A stretch of DNA of 64,000 bases from DASPHG01 sp035629775 (GCA_035629775.1 DASPHG010000023.1:76983-140982), one strand, 5' to 3'. Counted from the first letter of the stretch, positions 1 to 10,065 are shown. Numbers and translations: made by a program. The notes: generated by a model not told the origin, from the sequence alone.

Positions 1-1
1 C

Positions 2-3000
2 GAGCCCTCCGGCACGTCGGACAGTGACGGCTTCTACCGCCTCCTCGACGTGCCGGCCGGCACCTACAAGATCCGCGAGGTTGCCAAGGCCGGATGGAAC
101 TGCACCGGGCCGAGCCCCTGCTACTACTCGCGCAGCTTCACGGCCGGCGGCAACTCGACCGGCAACGACTTCGGCAACGCCGGCCCCTCGTCGGCCTCCG
201 GCACGAAGTTCCACGACCTGAATGCGAACGGCGTCAAGGACGCCGGCGAGCCGGGTCTGTCCGGCGCGACGATCTACGCGGACTACGACGGCGACGCGGC
301 CAAGGACGCGGGCGAGCCCTCGGCGACCTCGGACGCGACCGGCGCCTGGTCGATCACGGGTGTCGGGTCCGGTACGTACAAGATCCGCGAGGTGGGCCAG
401 GCGGGCTGGACGTGCTCGCTGCCCGCGCCCTGCGAGTACACGCGCACGTTCACCTCAGGGTCGTCCGCGGGCGGCATGGTCTTCGGCAACTGGGGCAACG
501 CGACGATCGCCGGCACCGTGTTCGAGGACACGGACGGTGACGGTGCCGCCAAGGAGGCGGGCGACGTCGACCTCTCCGGCTGGCAGGTGTACCTGGACGC
601 GAACGGCAACGACGCCTTCGACTTCGGCGAGACCGCCACGACGACCACCGCCTCCGGCGCCTACACGCTGTCGGGCCTCAGCCCGGGCACTCGTACGGTG
701 CGGGTGACGCTGCCGTCGAGCTCCTGGTACTGCACCCGGCCGGCGCAGACCGCCGCCGCATGCGAACGCGAGCTGACCGTCACGTCCGCTCAGAACGCGA
801 CCGGCCACGACTTCGGCTTCAGCCGCTACGCGACCGTCTCCGGATCGAAGTTCGACGACACGAGCAACAACGGGATCAAGGACGGCTCCGAGACGGGCCT
901 CGCCGGATTCGTGTTCTACGTCGATTACGACAACGACGACGTGCTGGACGCGGACGAGCCCTCGGCCACCTCCGCGGTGACGACGGGTGCATGGTCGATC
1001 ACGGGCGTTCGCGCCGGCTCCTACCCCGTGCGCGAGGTCCCCCAGGGCGGTTGGACGTGCACGAAGCCCGCCACCACCTGCCGCTACGACCTGACGGTCG
1101 CCTCCGGCAGCACCCATACCGCGAAGGAGTTCGGCAACTTCATCGTTCGCTCCGTCTCGGGCACCCTCTTCCGCGACAACGACGCCGACGGCCTGGCGCG
1201 CGAGGCGGGCGAGCCCGGCGTCGGCGGCTGGACCGTCTATTCGGACGAGAACAACAACTCGGCGCGCGACACCGGCGAGGCATCGGACGTGACGAACGCC
1301 GAGGGCTTCTACGTCCTGACCGGACTGCCGAATGGCGCCTACCGAGTGCGCGTGGTGAACCAGGCGGGATGGACCTGCGCGTTCCCCGCCGGCTGTGTCA
1401 ACACCGGGTCGCTGGGCAACAGCGCGAACGCCAACGACTCCGGCAAGAACTTCGGCGTCTGGGGCCCCGCCTCGGTTTCGGGCACGGTCTCCGAGGACGC
1501 AGACGCAGACGGCGCCGCGCGGGAAGCCGGCGAGGCCGGCCTGTCCGGGCGCACGGTGTACGTGGACTCGAACGGCAACTCGGTCCGTGACACCGGCGAG
1601 CCCCAGGCGACGACCGACGCGAACGGCGCGTACACGATCACCGGGATCAACCCGGGCACCTACACGATCCGTCAGGTGCTCCCGGGCGGGTGGACCTGCT
1701 CGCTGCCGAGCCCGTGCTCCTACTCCGTCACCACCACCGGCGCAGACCTCACCGGCCGCGACTTCGCGTCCTGGACCACCGGGACGGTCTCCGGCACGCT
1801 GTACGAGGACCGCAACGCCGATGGCGACCGCGACGCAGGCGAGAGCGCGCTCACCGGCCGGACCGCCTACCTCGACCTGAACGGCAACTCGACCAAGGAC
1901 GCCGGCGAGCCGGAGACCACGACCGACGGGTCGGGGAACTACGCGTTCGCCCGCGCTCCCGGCAGCTACTCGGTCCGCGTGGCGCCGGCCGCTGGCTGGA
2001 CCTGCTCGGATCCGAGCCCCTGCGTCGGCTCGGCGACGCTCACGAGCGGGTCCACAGCCACGGGACGCGACTTCGGCCTGTACACGACGGGCGCGATCGC
2101 CGGCACGGTGTACGAGGACAGCAACTTCAACAAGTCGGTCCCGGACGCCGGCGAGCCCGGCCTCTCGGGCGAACTGCTCTACCTCGACGCCGACGACGAC
2201 GGCACCCGCGACGCGGGCGAGCCGCAGGCGACCACGAACGGATCCGGCGCGTACTCGTTCACCGGCCTCGTCCCCGGCACCTACGTCGTCCACCTCGCCG
2301 CGAAGGCCGGCTGGGCCTGCCCCTTCCCGACCGGCTGCCGACGGGAGGTCACGGTGGTCTCACAGGGGACCGAGACCGGCCGCGACTTCGGTACCTATCT
2401 CGGCGCGACGGTGTCCGGCGACGTGTTCGAGGACGCCGACGCCGACGGCGCCACGCGGGAGCCGAGCGAGGACGGCGTGGAGGGCGCGCGCGTCTACCTC
2501 GACGGCGACCTCGATGGCGAGCGTGATTCCGGCGAGCCGACCACCCTGACCGATGCGGATGGCTTCTACGAGCTGACCGGCATCGAGGTGCAGAGCTGGC
2601 ACGTGCGCGTGGAGCCGGCCGCGGGCTGGACCTGCGACAGCCCCGCCCCCTGCCGCCACGACGTGACGCTGAGCTCGGGCGACGTCGAGTCCGGCCAGGA
2701 CTTCGGCGTGCATGGGCCCGCGACCGTCTCCGGGCACCTCTTCACCGACCGCGACAACGACCAGCAGCCGCAGGAGTTCGGCGAGAACGACCAGCCCGGC
2801 CGCACGGTCTACGTGGACTCGAACGGCAACTCGGTCCGTGACACCGGCGAGCCTCAGACGACCACCGACGGCGACGGCAACTACTCGCTCGGCGACCTGG
2901 AGCCCGGCACCCACCGGATCCGCCAGGTGCTGCCCGCGGGTTGGACGTGCTCCACCCCGAACCCGTGCGACTGGCTCGTGAGCGTTGCGAGCAGCGACGC

Positions 3001-6000
3001 AGTGACCGGCAAGGACTTCTCGTCCTTCACCGACGCCACGATCAAGGGCTTCTACTACGAGGACCTGAACGCCGACGCCCGGATCCCGGATCCCGGGCTG
3101 GCCGACCCGCCGCTCACGGGCCGCACGGTCTACATCGACTCGGATGGCGACGACACGCGCGACGCAGGCGAAACCCAGACGACGACCGACGCGTCCGGCG
3201 CCTACTCGTTCGAGGATCTCGCGCCGGGCACCTACTCGATCCGTGTGGGCGCACAGCCTGCCGGCTGGACCTGCAACTACCCGGCCGGCTGCGAGCAGAC
3301 CGTGAACATCGAGGCGGGCGAGACCTCGCAGCAGAACGACTTCGCCGCGTACACGACCGGCCAGATCACCGGCACGAAGTTCAACGACAGCGATGCCGAC
3401 GGGGTCAGGGACGCCGGGGAGCCCGGGCTGTCCGGCCAGGTGGTCTACGCCGACCTGGACGACGACAGCGTCAAGGACGCGGCCGAGCCGTCCGTGACGA
3501 CAAACGGATCCGGCGGCTACACGCTCACCGTGGCGCCCGGTACCTACAAGGTCCGGACTGTCACCGCGAGCGGCTGGACCTGCACGCTGCCGAGTCCCTG
3601 CTCCTACAGCGTCACGGTGGCCTCGAGCGGCAGCTACGCGAACCGCGACTTCGGCGTCGAGCAGCCGGGCGGCACGATCGAGATCGAGAAGCGCACGGAT
3701 CCGGCCGGCGCCGCAGGCACGTTCAGCTTCTCGGCGACCGACCTCCCAGGCACCGCCGACGATTCGTTCTCACTGGAGGAGGGCGGCGTGAAGACGGTCG
3801 AGGTCCCGGTCGGGACCTACGAGGTCACGCAGAGCGAGCTGGCGGGCTTCACGCTCAGCGAGATCGACTGCACCGACGACTCGGCGGTGTCGCTGGCGGC
3901 AGGTAGCGCGACGATCGGTGTGTCCTCCGGCGAGACGGTGCGGTGCGTGTTCACCGACCAGCTCCCTCGAATCGAGGTCACTGCCGACGACAAGTCGAAG
4001 GTCTACGGCGCGGACGATCCCGAGCTGACGTGGTCGGTCACCAACGGGACGCTGGCGCCAGGTGACGACCTGACCGGCGTGACGTGCGAGGTCGACGGCG
4101 AGCACACGGACGCCGGCGCCTACGCGATCACCTGCGCGGGCAATACGAACGAGAGCTACGTCGTCACCTACGAGCCCGGGACGCTCACCGTGAACCCGCG
4201 GCCGATCACGGTGACGGCCGCCGACAAGACCAAGGCCTACGGCAACGACGACCCCGCGCTCACGCACGACATCACTTCGGGCTCGCTCGTCGACGGCGAC
4301 ACGCTCACCGGCACGCTTGACCGCGACAGCGGCGAGGACGTGGGCGCCTACGACATCACGCAGGGCACCCTCGGCGCCAGCGACAACTACGACCTCACCT
4401 TCGCCGCGGGCGAGCTGACGGTCACGAAGCGGCCGCTCACCGTCACCGCCGACGACAAGACCAAGGCGTACGGCAACGACGACCCCGCGCTCACCCACGG
4501 CATCACTTCGGGCTCGCTCGTCGACGGCGACACGCTCACCGGCGCGGTTGACCGCGACAGCGGCGAGGACGTGGGCGCCTACGCGATCACGCGCGGAACG
4601 CTCGATGCCGGCGGCAACTACGACCTCACCTTCATCAACGGCGACCTCACGATCACCAAGCGCGCCATCACCGTCACCGCCGACGACAAGACCAAGGTCT
4701 ACGGCTCAAACGACCCGGCGTTGACCCGCGCGATCATCACGGGCTCCCTCGTCGACGGCGACACGCTGACCGGCGCGATCACCCGCGCCACCGGCGAGAA
4801 CGTCGGCGCCTACACCATCACCCGCGGGACGCTGACCGCCGGCAGCAACTACGACCTGACCTTCATCCCGGGCGAGCTCACCATCACCAAGCGTCCGCTC
4901 ACGGTCACCGCCGCCGACAAGACCAAGGTCTACGGCTCGAACGACCCGGCCCTGACGCGCGCGATCACGGCAGGCTCCCTGGTCGACGGTGACTCGCTGA
5001 CAGGCGCGGTCACCCGCGCCACCGGCGAGGACGTCGGCGCCTACGCCATCACCCGCGGGACGCTGACCGCCGGCAGCAACTACGCCCTCGCCTTCATCCC
5101 CGGCGAGCTCAGCATCACCAAGCGCCCGCTCACCGTCACCCCTGACGACAAGACCAAGGTCGAGGGTGACCCCGACCCCGAGTTCACCTGGTCGGTCACG
5201 GACGGGTCCCTCGCGGCCGGGGACGCGCTCGAGCCGATCGTCTGCGGGGTCGACGGGAGCCACGACGCGCCGGGCACCTACGACATCACGTGCACGAGCG
5301 GCGCGAACGAGAACTACTCCGTGACTTTCGAGATCGGCAGCCTCGAGGTGACCGACGAGCCCGAGCCGGAGCCGACCCCGCCGAAGATCGGCGACCCGGT
5401 CGTCTCCCGGCCCCCCACCGGCGAGGGCGACGACCCCCGCATCACGAGACAGCGTGACCCCGACACCGGCCGCGACGTCTACCTGCTGGACAAGACCGGC
5501 CCCTGCCTGCCGCTGCAGCTCGACGTCCCGATCGAGGCCGAGCCCGGCGACATCACCCGGGCAGTCGTGACCTTCACTCCGGTCGACGGCGGCGAGCCGC
5601 AGGAGATCGAGCTGACCGACACCCCGCCGGAGCCCGCCGATGGCACCTGGAGCGGCACGCTCGAGTGCGCGGCGGATGGCAGGCTGACGCTCGAGGTCGA
5701 CACGCCGGCCGGCACGACCAAGCTCGACATCGGCGAGATCGTCCTGATCGATCCGTCGGGCACGGTGTACGACGAGGAGCTCTTCCAGGCCGTCAGCGGC
5801 GACGGCGCCACGCCGGAGCAGGCCCGCTGCGCCGCGGCACTCGCGGGTGCGACGGTCACCATCCAGCGGCGCGTGGACGGCAAGTTCGTGGACATCGCGC
5901 CGGGCGACCCGGGCGCGCGCCCCTCGATCAACCCGCAGCTCACCGCGCAGGACGGCACCTACCGCTGGGACGTCTCCGAGGGCCGCTACCGCGTCCTCGT

Positions 6001-6688
6001 CAGCAAGGACGGCTACTTCGATGCCACCAGCCGCGTGGTCAGCGTGCCCCCGCCGGTGCTCGATCTCCACGTCGCGATGGAGCGCCGGCCCGGCACCCCG
6101 GCGCCCACGGCACGCAACTGCGGCGAGCCGCCCGAGGTCGATACGACCGGCGGGTGTGTCAACCGGCCGGCGCTCGCGTGGGTGCGCGGCAACCAGATCC
6201 GGCGCGTCGTCTTCTATCTCGACGGTCGCCGGATCAAGACGGTTCGCCGCGGCGACAGCAAGGGACGCTTCGGGGTCCGGGTGGACCGCAGCAAGCTCTC
6301 CCCCGGCAAGCACCGGGTGCGCGCGCGCGTGATCTTCAGGCGAGGTGCGCACAGGCGACCGGCGACGGTCAGGCTCACGCTCCGCCGCTGCCTCGACAAC
6401 CCGCCGCCGACGACCATCCAGACGAACCGCGCGCCGGGCTGCGCCGCGAAGCCGTTCCTGGCGTTCGTGCGCGGCGATCGCGTGCGCGTCGTGGCCTACT
6501 CGCTGGACGGTCGCCGGATGCGCTCGGTCAAGGTCGCCGACTGGAACGGCCGTTACGGCGTGACGATCGACCCGAGCGATCTCGCCCCCGGCCGCCACAC
6601 CCTGAAGGCGCGCGTCGCCTTCGTCGGGAAGAGCGGTTGGAAGCCGCGCACGGTGAAGCTTTCCTTCACCCGCTGCAAGTCGCTGTAG
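2..6688 (+). CDS. Giant SdrD-like/MBG repeat surface protein (5' end cut by window)
   Basis: About 2,228 residues are visible; the frame is open to the left edge, so the true start and signal peptide lie outside. The visible part opens with one partial and eleven complete SdrD B-like units of about 95 residues. Each has an Asp-rich D-x-D-x-D-G...DAGE loop resembling a calcium site and a GWTCxxPxxC cysteine pair. Next come a prealbumin-like domain (about nt 3670-3960) and six MBG-type units (about nt 3970-5360), whose K-x-YG-x-DDPALT motif recurs with a pitch near 77 residues. A linker and a carboxypeptidase-regulatory-like domain follow, then two homologous Cys-bracketed beta units of about 85 residues at the C-terminus (nt 6150-6685). 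There is no LPxTG at its own C-terminus. These folds are typical of adhesins and matrix proteins; an extracellular adhesive role is inference. Confidence 0.85.
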   Translation, partial: EPSGTSDSDGFYRLLDVPAGTYKIREVAKAGWNCTGPSPCYYSRSFTAGGNSTGNDFGNAGPSSASGTKFHDLNANGVKDAGEPGLSGATIYADYDGDAAKDAGEPSATSDATGAWSITGVGSGTYKIREVGQAGWTCSLPAPCEYTRTFTSGSSAGGMVFGNWGNATIAGTVFEDTDGDGAAKEAGDVDLSGWQVYLDANGNDAFDFGETATTTTASGAYTLSGLSPGTRTVRVTLPSSSWYCTRPAQTAAACERELTVTSAQNATGHDFGFSRYATVSGSKFDDTSNNGIKDGSETGLAGFVFYVDYDNDDVLDADEPSATSAVTTGAWSITGVRAGSYPVREVPQGGWTCTKPATTCRYDLTVASGSTHTAKEFGNFIVRSVSGTLFRDNDADGLAREAGEPGVGGWTVYSDENNNSARDTGEASDVTNAEGFYVLTGLPNGAYRVRVVNQAGWTCAFPAGCVNTGSLGNSANANDSGKNFGVWGPASVSGTVSEDADADGAAREAGEAGLSGRTVYVDSNGNSVRDTGEPQATTDANGAYTITGINPGTYTIRQVLPGGWTCSLPSPCSYSVTTTGADLTGRDFASWTTGTVSGTLYEDRNADGDRDAGESALTGRTAYLDLNGNSTKDAGEPETTTDGSGNYAFARAPGSYSVRVAPAAGWTCSDPSPCVGSATLTSGSTATGRDFGLYTTGAIAGTVYEDSNFNKSVPDAGEPGLSGELLYLDADDDGTRDAGEPQATTNGSGAYSFTGLVPGTYVVHLAAKAGWACPFPTGCRREVTVVSQGTETGRDFGTYLGATVSGDVFEDADADGATREPSEDGVEGARVYLDGDLDGERDSGEPTTLTDADGFYELTGIEVQSWHVRVEPAAGWTCDSPAPCRHDVTLSSGDVESGQDFGVHGPATVSGHLFTDRDNDQQPQEFGENDQPGRTVYVDSNGNSVRDTGEPQTTTDGDGNYSLGDLEPGTHRIRQVLPAGWTCSTPNPCDWLVSVASSDAVTGKDFSSFTDATIKGFYYEDLNADARIPDPGLADPPLTGRTVYIDSDGDDTRDAGETQTTTDASGAYSFEDLAPGTYSIRVGAQPAGWTCNYPAGCEQTVNIEAGETSQQNDFAAYTTGQITGTKFNDSDADGVRDAGEPGLSGQVVYADLDDDSVKDAAEPSVTTNGSGGYTLTVAPGTYKVRTVTASGWTCTLPSPCSYSVTVASSGSYANRDFGVEQPGGTIEIEKRTDPAGAAGTFSFSATDLPGTADDSFSLEEGGVKTVEVPVGTYEVTQSELAGFTLSEIDCTDDSAVSLAAGSATIGVSSGETVRCVFTDQLPRIEVTADDKSKVYGADDPELTWSVTNGTLAPGDDLTGVTCEVDGEHTDAGAYAITCAGNTNESYVVTYEPGTLTVNPRPITVTAADKTKAYGNDDPALTHDITSGSLVDGDTLTGTLDRDSGEDVGAYDITQGTLGASDNYDLTFAAGELTVTKRPLTVTADDKTKAYGNDDPALTHGITSGSLVDGDTLTGAVDRDSGEDVGAYAITRGTLDAGGNYDLTFINGDLTITKRAITVTADDKTKVYGSNDPALTRAIITGSLVDGDTLTGAITRATGENVGAYTITRGTLTAGSNYDLTFIPGELTITKRPLTVTAADKTKVYGSNDPALTRAITAGSLVDGDSLTGAVTRATGEDVGAYAITRGTLTAGSNYALAFIPGELSITKRPLTVTPDDKTKVEGDPDPEFTWSVTDGSLAAGDALEPIVCGVDGSHDAPGTYDITCTSGANENYSVTFEIGSLEVTDEPEPEPTPPKIGDPVVSRPPTGEGDDPRITRQRDPDTGRDVYLLDKTGPCLPLQLDVPIEAEPGDITRAVVTFTPVDGGEPQEIELTDTPPEPADGTWSGTLECAADGRLTLEVDTPAGTTKLDIGEIVLIDPSGTVYDEELFQAVSGDGATPEQARCAAALAGATVTIQRRVDGKFVDIAPGDPGARPSINPQLTAQDGTYRWDVSEGRYRVLVSKDGYFDATSRVVSVPPPVLDLHVAMERRPGTPAPTARNCGEPPEVDTTGGCVNRPALAWVRGNQIRRVVFYLDGRRIKTVRRGDSKGRFGVRVDRSKLSPGKHRVRARVIFRRGAHRRPATVRLTLRRCLDNPPPTTIQTNRAPGCAAKPFLAFVRGDRVRVVAYSLDGRRMRSVKVADWNGRYGVTIDPSDLAPGRHTLKARVAFVGKSGWKPRTVKLSFTRCKSL
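4198..5122 (+). repeat. Tandem MBG-domain coding repeats
   Basis: In-frame tandem units with a pitch of about 231 nt inside the giant adhesin gene. Long near-identical blocks recur, for example the stretch at 4270-4312 and again at 4501-4543. The unit encodes the DDK(T)K-x-YG-x-(D/N)DPALT motif. High DNA identity between neighbouring units suggests recent duplication or gene conversion. Confidence 0.8.
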
Positions 6689-6735
6689 CCCCCCGCAGGG
6701 CAGGAATCGCGAATAGGCGCTAGAAAGCGCCAATC

Positions 6736-7158
6736 GTGAGGAAAATCGCCGTGCTCTCACTCGCCCTCGCAGCGGGCAGCGTCCTCGCGCTCGCCACGAC
6801 CGCGGCACTGGGCCAGGACGACCCGGTCGTCACGGTCCCCGACCCGACCGACACCACCACGACGCGCGACGAAGTGGATCCCGACGAGGAGGAGTTCGGG
6901 CGCGACTTCGAGGACCGCGAGCCCGATCCGGAGCCGACCCCTCGTGAGGAAGACCCGCCCCCGGAGCAGCAGGAGTCACCGACGCGTGTCCCCGCTCCCC
7001 CCACCGCGGCGCCTCGTACTGCCCCGCTGCCACGAACCGGCTGGGACACGCCCGCGATCGTCGCGGCGGCCTTCTGGATCCTCCTGGGCGGGGTGGTGCT
7101 ACGCCGGGTGACCGCGCAGCGCGTGCTCGGCGACGAGCCCTGGGCGCCCTGGTGCTGA
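6736..7158 (+). CDS. Small exported LPxTG-type cell-wall anchored protein
   Basis: 140 residues, starting at GTG 48 nt after the giant adhesin. It has an N-terminal signal peptide ending near AALGQ, then an acidic, Pro/Glu/Asp-rich low-complexity stretch. The C-terminus is a complete sorting signal: LPRTG at about residue 101, a hydrophobic segment, and a short tail containing two arginines. Sortases cleave LPxTG between T and G and attach the protein to peptidoglycan; that is family knowledge, and no sortase is encoded in this window. There is no folded catalytic domain, so it may act as a wall spacer or as a partner of the adjacent adhesin. The adjacency supports a shared surface function but does not prove it. 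Confidence 0.75.
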   Translation: MRKIAVLSLALAAGSVLALATTAALGQDDPVVTVPDPTDTTTTRDEVDPDEEEFGRDFEDREPDPEPTPREEDPPPEQQESPTRVPAPPTAAPRTAPLPRTGWDTPAIVAAAFWILLGGVVLRRVTAQRVLGDEPWAPWC

Positions 7159-7165
7159 CGGGCCC

Positions 7166-9331
7166 TCAGCCGGTCAGCACCGCCGCGTAGCTGTAGAGCT
7201 TGTAGAGCAGGAAGCCCTGGGCATACCTCTCCGAGCAGTGACCGTTGAACAGGCCGTTCGCCTGCTCGGTCGTCAGGACGTCGCCGTAGCCCACGGCCTT
7301 CTCGCCGTCCACGACGACGCCGCCGACGAACTCCTTGATCTTGGCGACGAGCCACGCCCGGTCCTCGACCCCGGATGCGTTCCAGTCGGCGCAGGTGATG
7401 CCGCTGAAGTCGCTGCGCCGGTCGAGCGGCCCGGTGACGCGGGCGGTCACCCGGTCCGCCAGCGGGTCGAACACGGACCCGGTCGCGGCTGAGGAAGAGC
7501 CGGCGGCCGCCGACCCCTCACCCGGCTGTGGCTCGGGCGGTGTCTTGAACCACGGACACGGACCGTCGGGGTCGAAGTTGCGCGTCTCGAAGGCGACCAC
7601 GCAGCTCAGGAGCTCGCCGGTCTGTGCGGGGTTCCCGGTGCCGACGCTCTCGTCGGGCCGGTTCCCGCTCTGGCAGTCGGGCAGCGGCCCCGGCGATGTC
7701 GTGATCTCGGTGTCCGGCGCCGGCTTGTTGTTCCACCAGCAGTTCCCGACAGTGCCGGGGTACGGGTCCCACCAGAAGTCCGTCCCGTTCGGGTCGGCGG
7801 TCCCATCCGGGCGGACGCCCATGTGGTTGTCGTACTGGCTGTTGAAGTACGACGTCGTCTGGCCGTCCGGGTCGCAACCCGCCTGCTGGTTGCCGCCCGC
7901 CGCGGGCCCGCAGATCAGCTGGTCCGGCACGCTGAAGAGCATCGTGCCGCGCCGCCAGTTGTCCCAGAAGTAGTTGTCGCGCACCTCGTGGTGGTTGCCG
8001 CCGGCGATCCACAGGCCGGTGCCGACCGGGAACGGGAACGCCGGGACGACGCTCGAGTCCTCCTCGTACACGTTGAAGTTGTTCGAGTAGAAGAGGTTCT
8101 TCTCGACGAGCATGGAGTCGCCCGGGTAGCCCGGGTGCCCGGCGCCCGTCACAACGTCCGTCTGGAGCCCGAGGGCGTTGTCGTAGATCCGGTTGTGGTG
8201 GATGTAGACGGCGTTGCCGTTCGTCCCCGAGTACCCCGCCATGTTGTGGTGGAGGTCGCAGAACCGGATCTCCTGGTTGTAACGGAAGGGGGTCCCGGCG
8301 GGGCGCTGCATCCCGGACTCCACGGCGGCGCCCGGGTAGATCCCGGAGTCGCCGTGTCCGAGCGCGTCGCAGTGCTGCTGGACGCCGTGATCCTCGACGA
8401 AGGTGAGCGTGCCGTAGAGGCCGTTGTAGTACGCCTTGAAGTGCGTGAGCAGGTAGCCGTCCGACTCGAGCACGTAGATCCCGTGCTCCTTCGCGTGACG
8501 CACCTTCACGTTCTTCAGGACGAAGCCGTCAGCGCGGTCGGCGCGGACAGCGACGTCCTTCTTGGTGCCCACTCCATTCGGCCCGCCGTCGCCCTTCGTC
8601 GGGTCGCCGGCCTCGATGATCACGTCGTCGGCGTTGACGCCCGAGCCCTCCATCTGCAGGTTGCAGCGCACGCACGGTCCCTCGTCCGGGATTCCGTGAC
8701 GGTTCTCGCGCGGCGGCGACGGCGGCGGGTTCTTGCCGATCTTGCGGCCCAGCACGGCGACGAGGTTCTGGTCGTTCGGGCAGTGCCACTGGTACGCGTA
8801 CGAGAGCGCCGTGCCGTCCTCCCCCGGCTTGTCGCCGTTGGTGCGGTACTCGTCGCAGGCGGGGTCGTGGGTCGGCTGGCTGCGCGACGTCGGCTCGAGG
8901 TAGAGGCCCGGCATGACCACGACCCGGTCGTTGTTGCCGGACGCGGTGACCGCGGGCTGGATCTCGTCGAACTCGCACTTCTTCTTGAAGCGCCGGTTCA
9001 GCCTGAGGAGCCGCTTCGCCTTCTTGCGGCCGAGCTTTCGGTGGTCGGACGGCCGGATGTCGTAGCCGTTCTTCCGCGCTCGGCGGATCGATTTCTTCAG
9101 CAGCTTCATCGAGTTCGCCTGGCACACCACGCGCGTCTCCCCGGGCGCTTTCTTGCGTAGCGCGGAGCGCAGCGAGCGCGCCTTCGGCACCTTGCCTCCG
9201 GTCGCCGGCGAGATCGACTTGTCGGGCGCCGGATCGGGCCAGTAGGCCGGGCGCTCGACGTGAGCGAAAGCGGTGGCGGCGACGACGAGGCAGAGGGCGG
9301 CTGTAGCTGCCGCGGAGAGGAGACGGAGCAT
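7166..9331 (-). CDS. Exported right-handed beta-helix (pectate-lyase-like) repeat protein
   Basis: 721 residues with a clear signal peptide ending in ATAFA. After a basic region (residues 50-110) comes a parallel beta-helix-like section. It is rich in N/G/D turns, with phrases such as VIEAGD, VRHAKEHGIYV, HHNRIYDNALGLQT and YWW-type aromatic turns, as seen in NosD/pectate lyase C-like proteins. Such folds bind or cleave polysaccharides; no definite catalytic triad could be assigned, so the substrate is unknown. Several CxxC or isolated Cys residues suggest disulfides outside the cell. The ATG lies exactly 6 nt after a TACACT hexamer, pointing to a leaderless transcript, divergent from the SGNH lipoprotein gene. 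Confidence 0.75.
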   Translation of the reverse strand: MLRLLSAAATAALCLVVAATAFAHVERPAYWPDPAPDKSISPATGGKVPKARSLRSALRKKAPGETRVVCQANSMKLLKKSIRRARKNGYDIRPSDHRKLGRKKAKRLLRLNRRFKKKCEFDEIQPAVTASGNNDRVVVMPGLYLEPTSRSQPTHDPACDEYRTNGDKPGEDGTALSYAYQWHCPNDQNLVAVLGRKIGKNPPPSPPRENRHGIPDEGPCVRCNLQMEGSGVNADDVIIEAGDPTKGDGGPNGVGTKKDVAVRADRADGFVLKNVKVRHAKEHGIYVLESDGYLLTHFKAYYNGLYGTLTFVEDHGVQQHCDALGHGDSGIYPGAAVESGMQRPAGTPFRYNQEIRFCDLHHNMAGYSGTNGNAVYIHHNRIYDNALGLQTDVVTGAGHPGYPGDSMLVEKNLFYSNNFNVYEEDSSVVPAFPFPVGTGLWIAGGNHHEVRDNYFWDNWRRGTMLFSVPDQLICGPAAGGNQQAGCDPDGQTTSYFNSQYDNHMGVRPDGTADPNGTDFWWDPYPGTVGNCWWNNKPAPDTEITTSPGPLPDCQSGNRPDESVGTGNPAQTGELLSCVVAFETRNFDPDGPCPWFKTPPEPQPGEGSAAAGSSSAATGSVFDPLADRVTARVTGPLDRRSDFSGITCADWNASGVEDRAWLVAKIKEFVGGVVVDGEKAVGYGDVLTTEQANGLFNGHCSERYAQGFLLYKLYSYAAVLTG

Positions 9332-9337
9332 CGCCCG

Positions 9338-9343
9338 AGTGTA
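9338..9343 (-). promoter_or_regulatory. -10 hexamer TACACT, leaderless
   Basis: TACACT on the minus strand is followed by 6 nt and the ATG at 9331, so the predicted +1 is the A of the start codon. Confidence 0.5.
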
Positions 9344-9380
9344 GGAATCGTCTGGCGCGCGTGCGCCACTCGCGGGTAGC

Positions 9381-9386
9381 GATACT
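9381..9386 (+). promoter_or_regulatory. -10 hexamer GATACT, leaderless
   Basis: The hexamer ends 7 nt before position 9393, one base ahead of the GTG at 9394. It favours this GTG over the in-frame GTG at 9361, which would lie upstream of the -10. Confidence 0.45.
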
Positions 9387-9393
9387 GCGCGCC

Positions 9394-10065
9394 GTGCGGG
9401 TCCTTCAGACGATTTGTCTCGCGGTCGGCGCCTGCCTCGCCGGCTGCGGGGGCGGGTCGGACGACGACACCCCGCGACTGGTCGCGACCCTCGGCGACTC
9501 GATCACGGCAGGGGCGCTCAGGTGGGCGCCCGACCCTGAGTTTCGAGCGAGCGTCATCCGCGGCCGGCCCACGCCGGCCAGCCAATGGCAGCACTGGGCA
9601 GAACAGGAGCTGAGCGGCGAGTACCGCTTCCGCAACTGCGGCGTGTGGGGCGACCGCACGGAGCAACTCGAGACGCGGCTCGAGCAGTGCGCGACCGACG
9701 CCGACGTCCTCGTGATCCAGGGCGGGACGAACGACATCACCCAGGACCGCCCCCCGGCCGAGGCGGCGACGAACATCCGCGAGATGATCCGGCGCGCGCA
9801 GGACTCAGGACTGGACGTACTCGTCACGACGCTCCCGCCGATCAACGCGCGCTTTCCCGAGTGGAGAGCCGAGGTCGACCGGCTGAACGAGCTGATCGGC
9901 GACCTCGCCTCCGAGGCGGACGTCCCCGTCATCGATTTCTTCGGCGTCCTGGAGGATCCTGACCGCGCAGACCGCATCCGACCGGAGTGGACCAGCGACG
10001 GCCTCCATCCGACGATCGAGGGCTATGCGCAGATCGGCCGAGCGGCGGCCGACGAGCTGCGGTGA
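9394..10065 (+). CDS. SGNH/GDSL-family hydrolase lipoprotein
   Basis: 223 residues from the GTG at 9394. The N-terminus is a lipoprotein signal with lipobox LAGC (Cys18), so the mature protein should be lipid-anchored outside the membrane. SGNH blocks are all present: GDSIT (Ser36, nucleophile), the Gly-containing NCGVWGD region, GGTND (Asn113) in block III and DGLHP (Asp202, His205) in block V. These enzymes hydrolyse ester bonds of lipids or acylated sugars; the substrate is not predictable. The stop codon overlaps the start of the downstream glycosidase gene by 4 nt, so the two are probably translationally coupled and may act on the same carbohydrate. An alternative start is GTG 9361. Confidence 0.82.
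   Translation: MRVLQTICLAVGACLAGCGGGSDDDTPRLVATLGDSITAGALRWAPDPEFRASVIRGRPTPASQWQHWAEQELSGEYRFRNCGVWGDRTEQLETRLEQCATDADVLVIQGGTNDITQDRPPAEAATNIREMIRRAQDSGLDVLVTTLPPINARFPEWRAEVDRLNELIGDLASEADVPVIDFFGVLEDPDRADRIRPEWTSDGLHPTIEGYAQIGRAAADELR

Noticed and set aside
455..6808. Long minus-strand open frames opposite the giant adhesin (455-2293, 4706-6808)
   Set aside because: Shadow frames of a GC-rich, Asp/Gly/Thr-rich gene; products are Arg/Ala/Val-rich without domains or signal peptides, while the plus frame has clear repeated domains.
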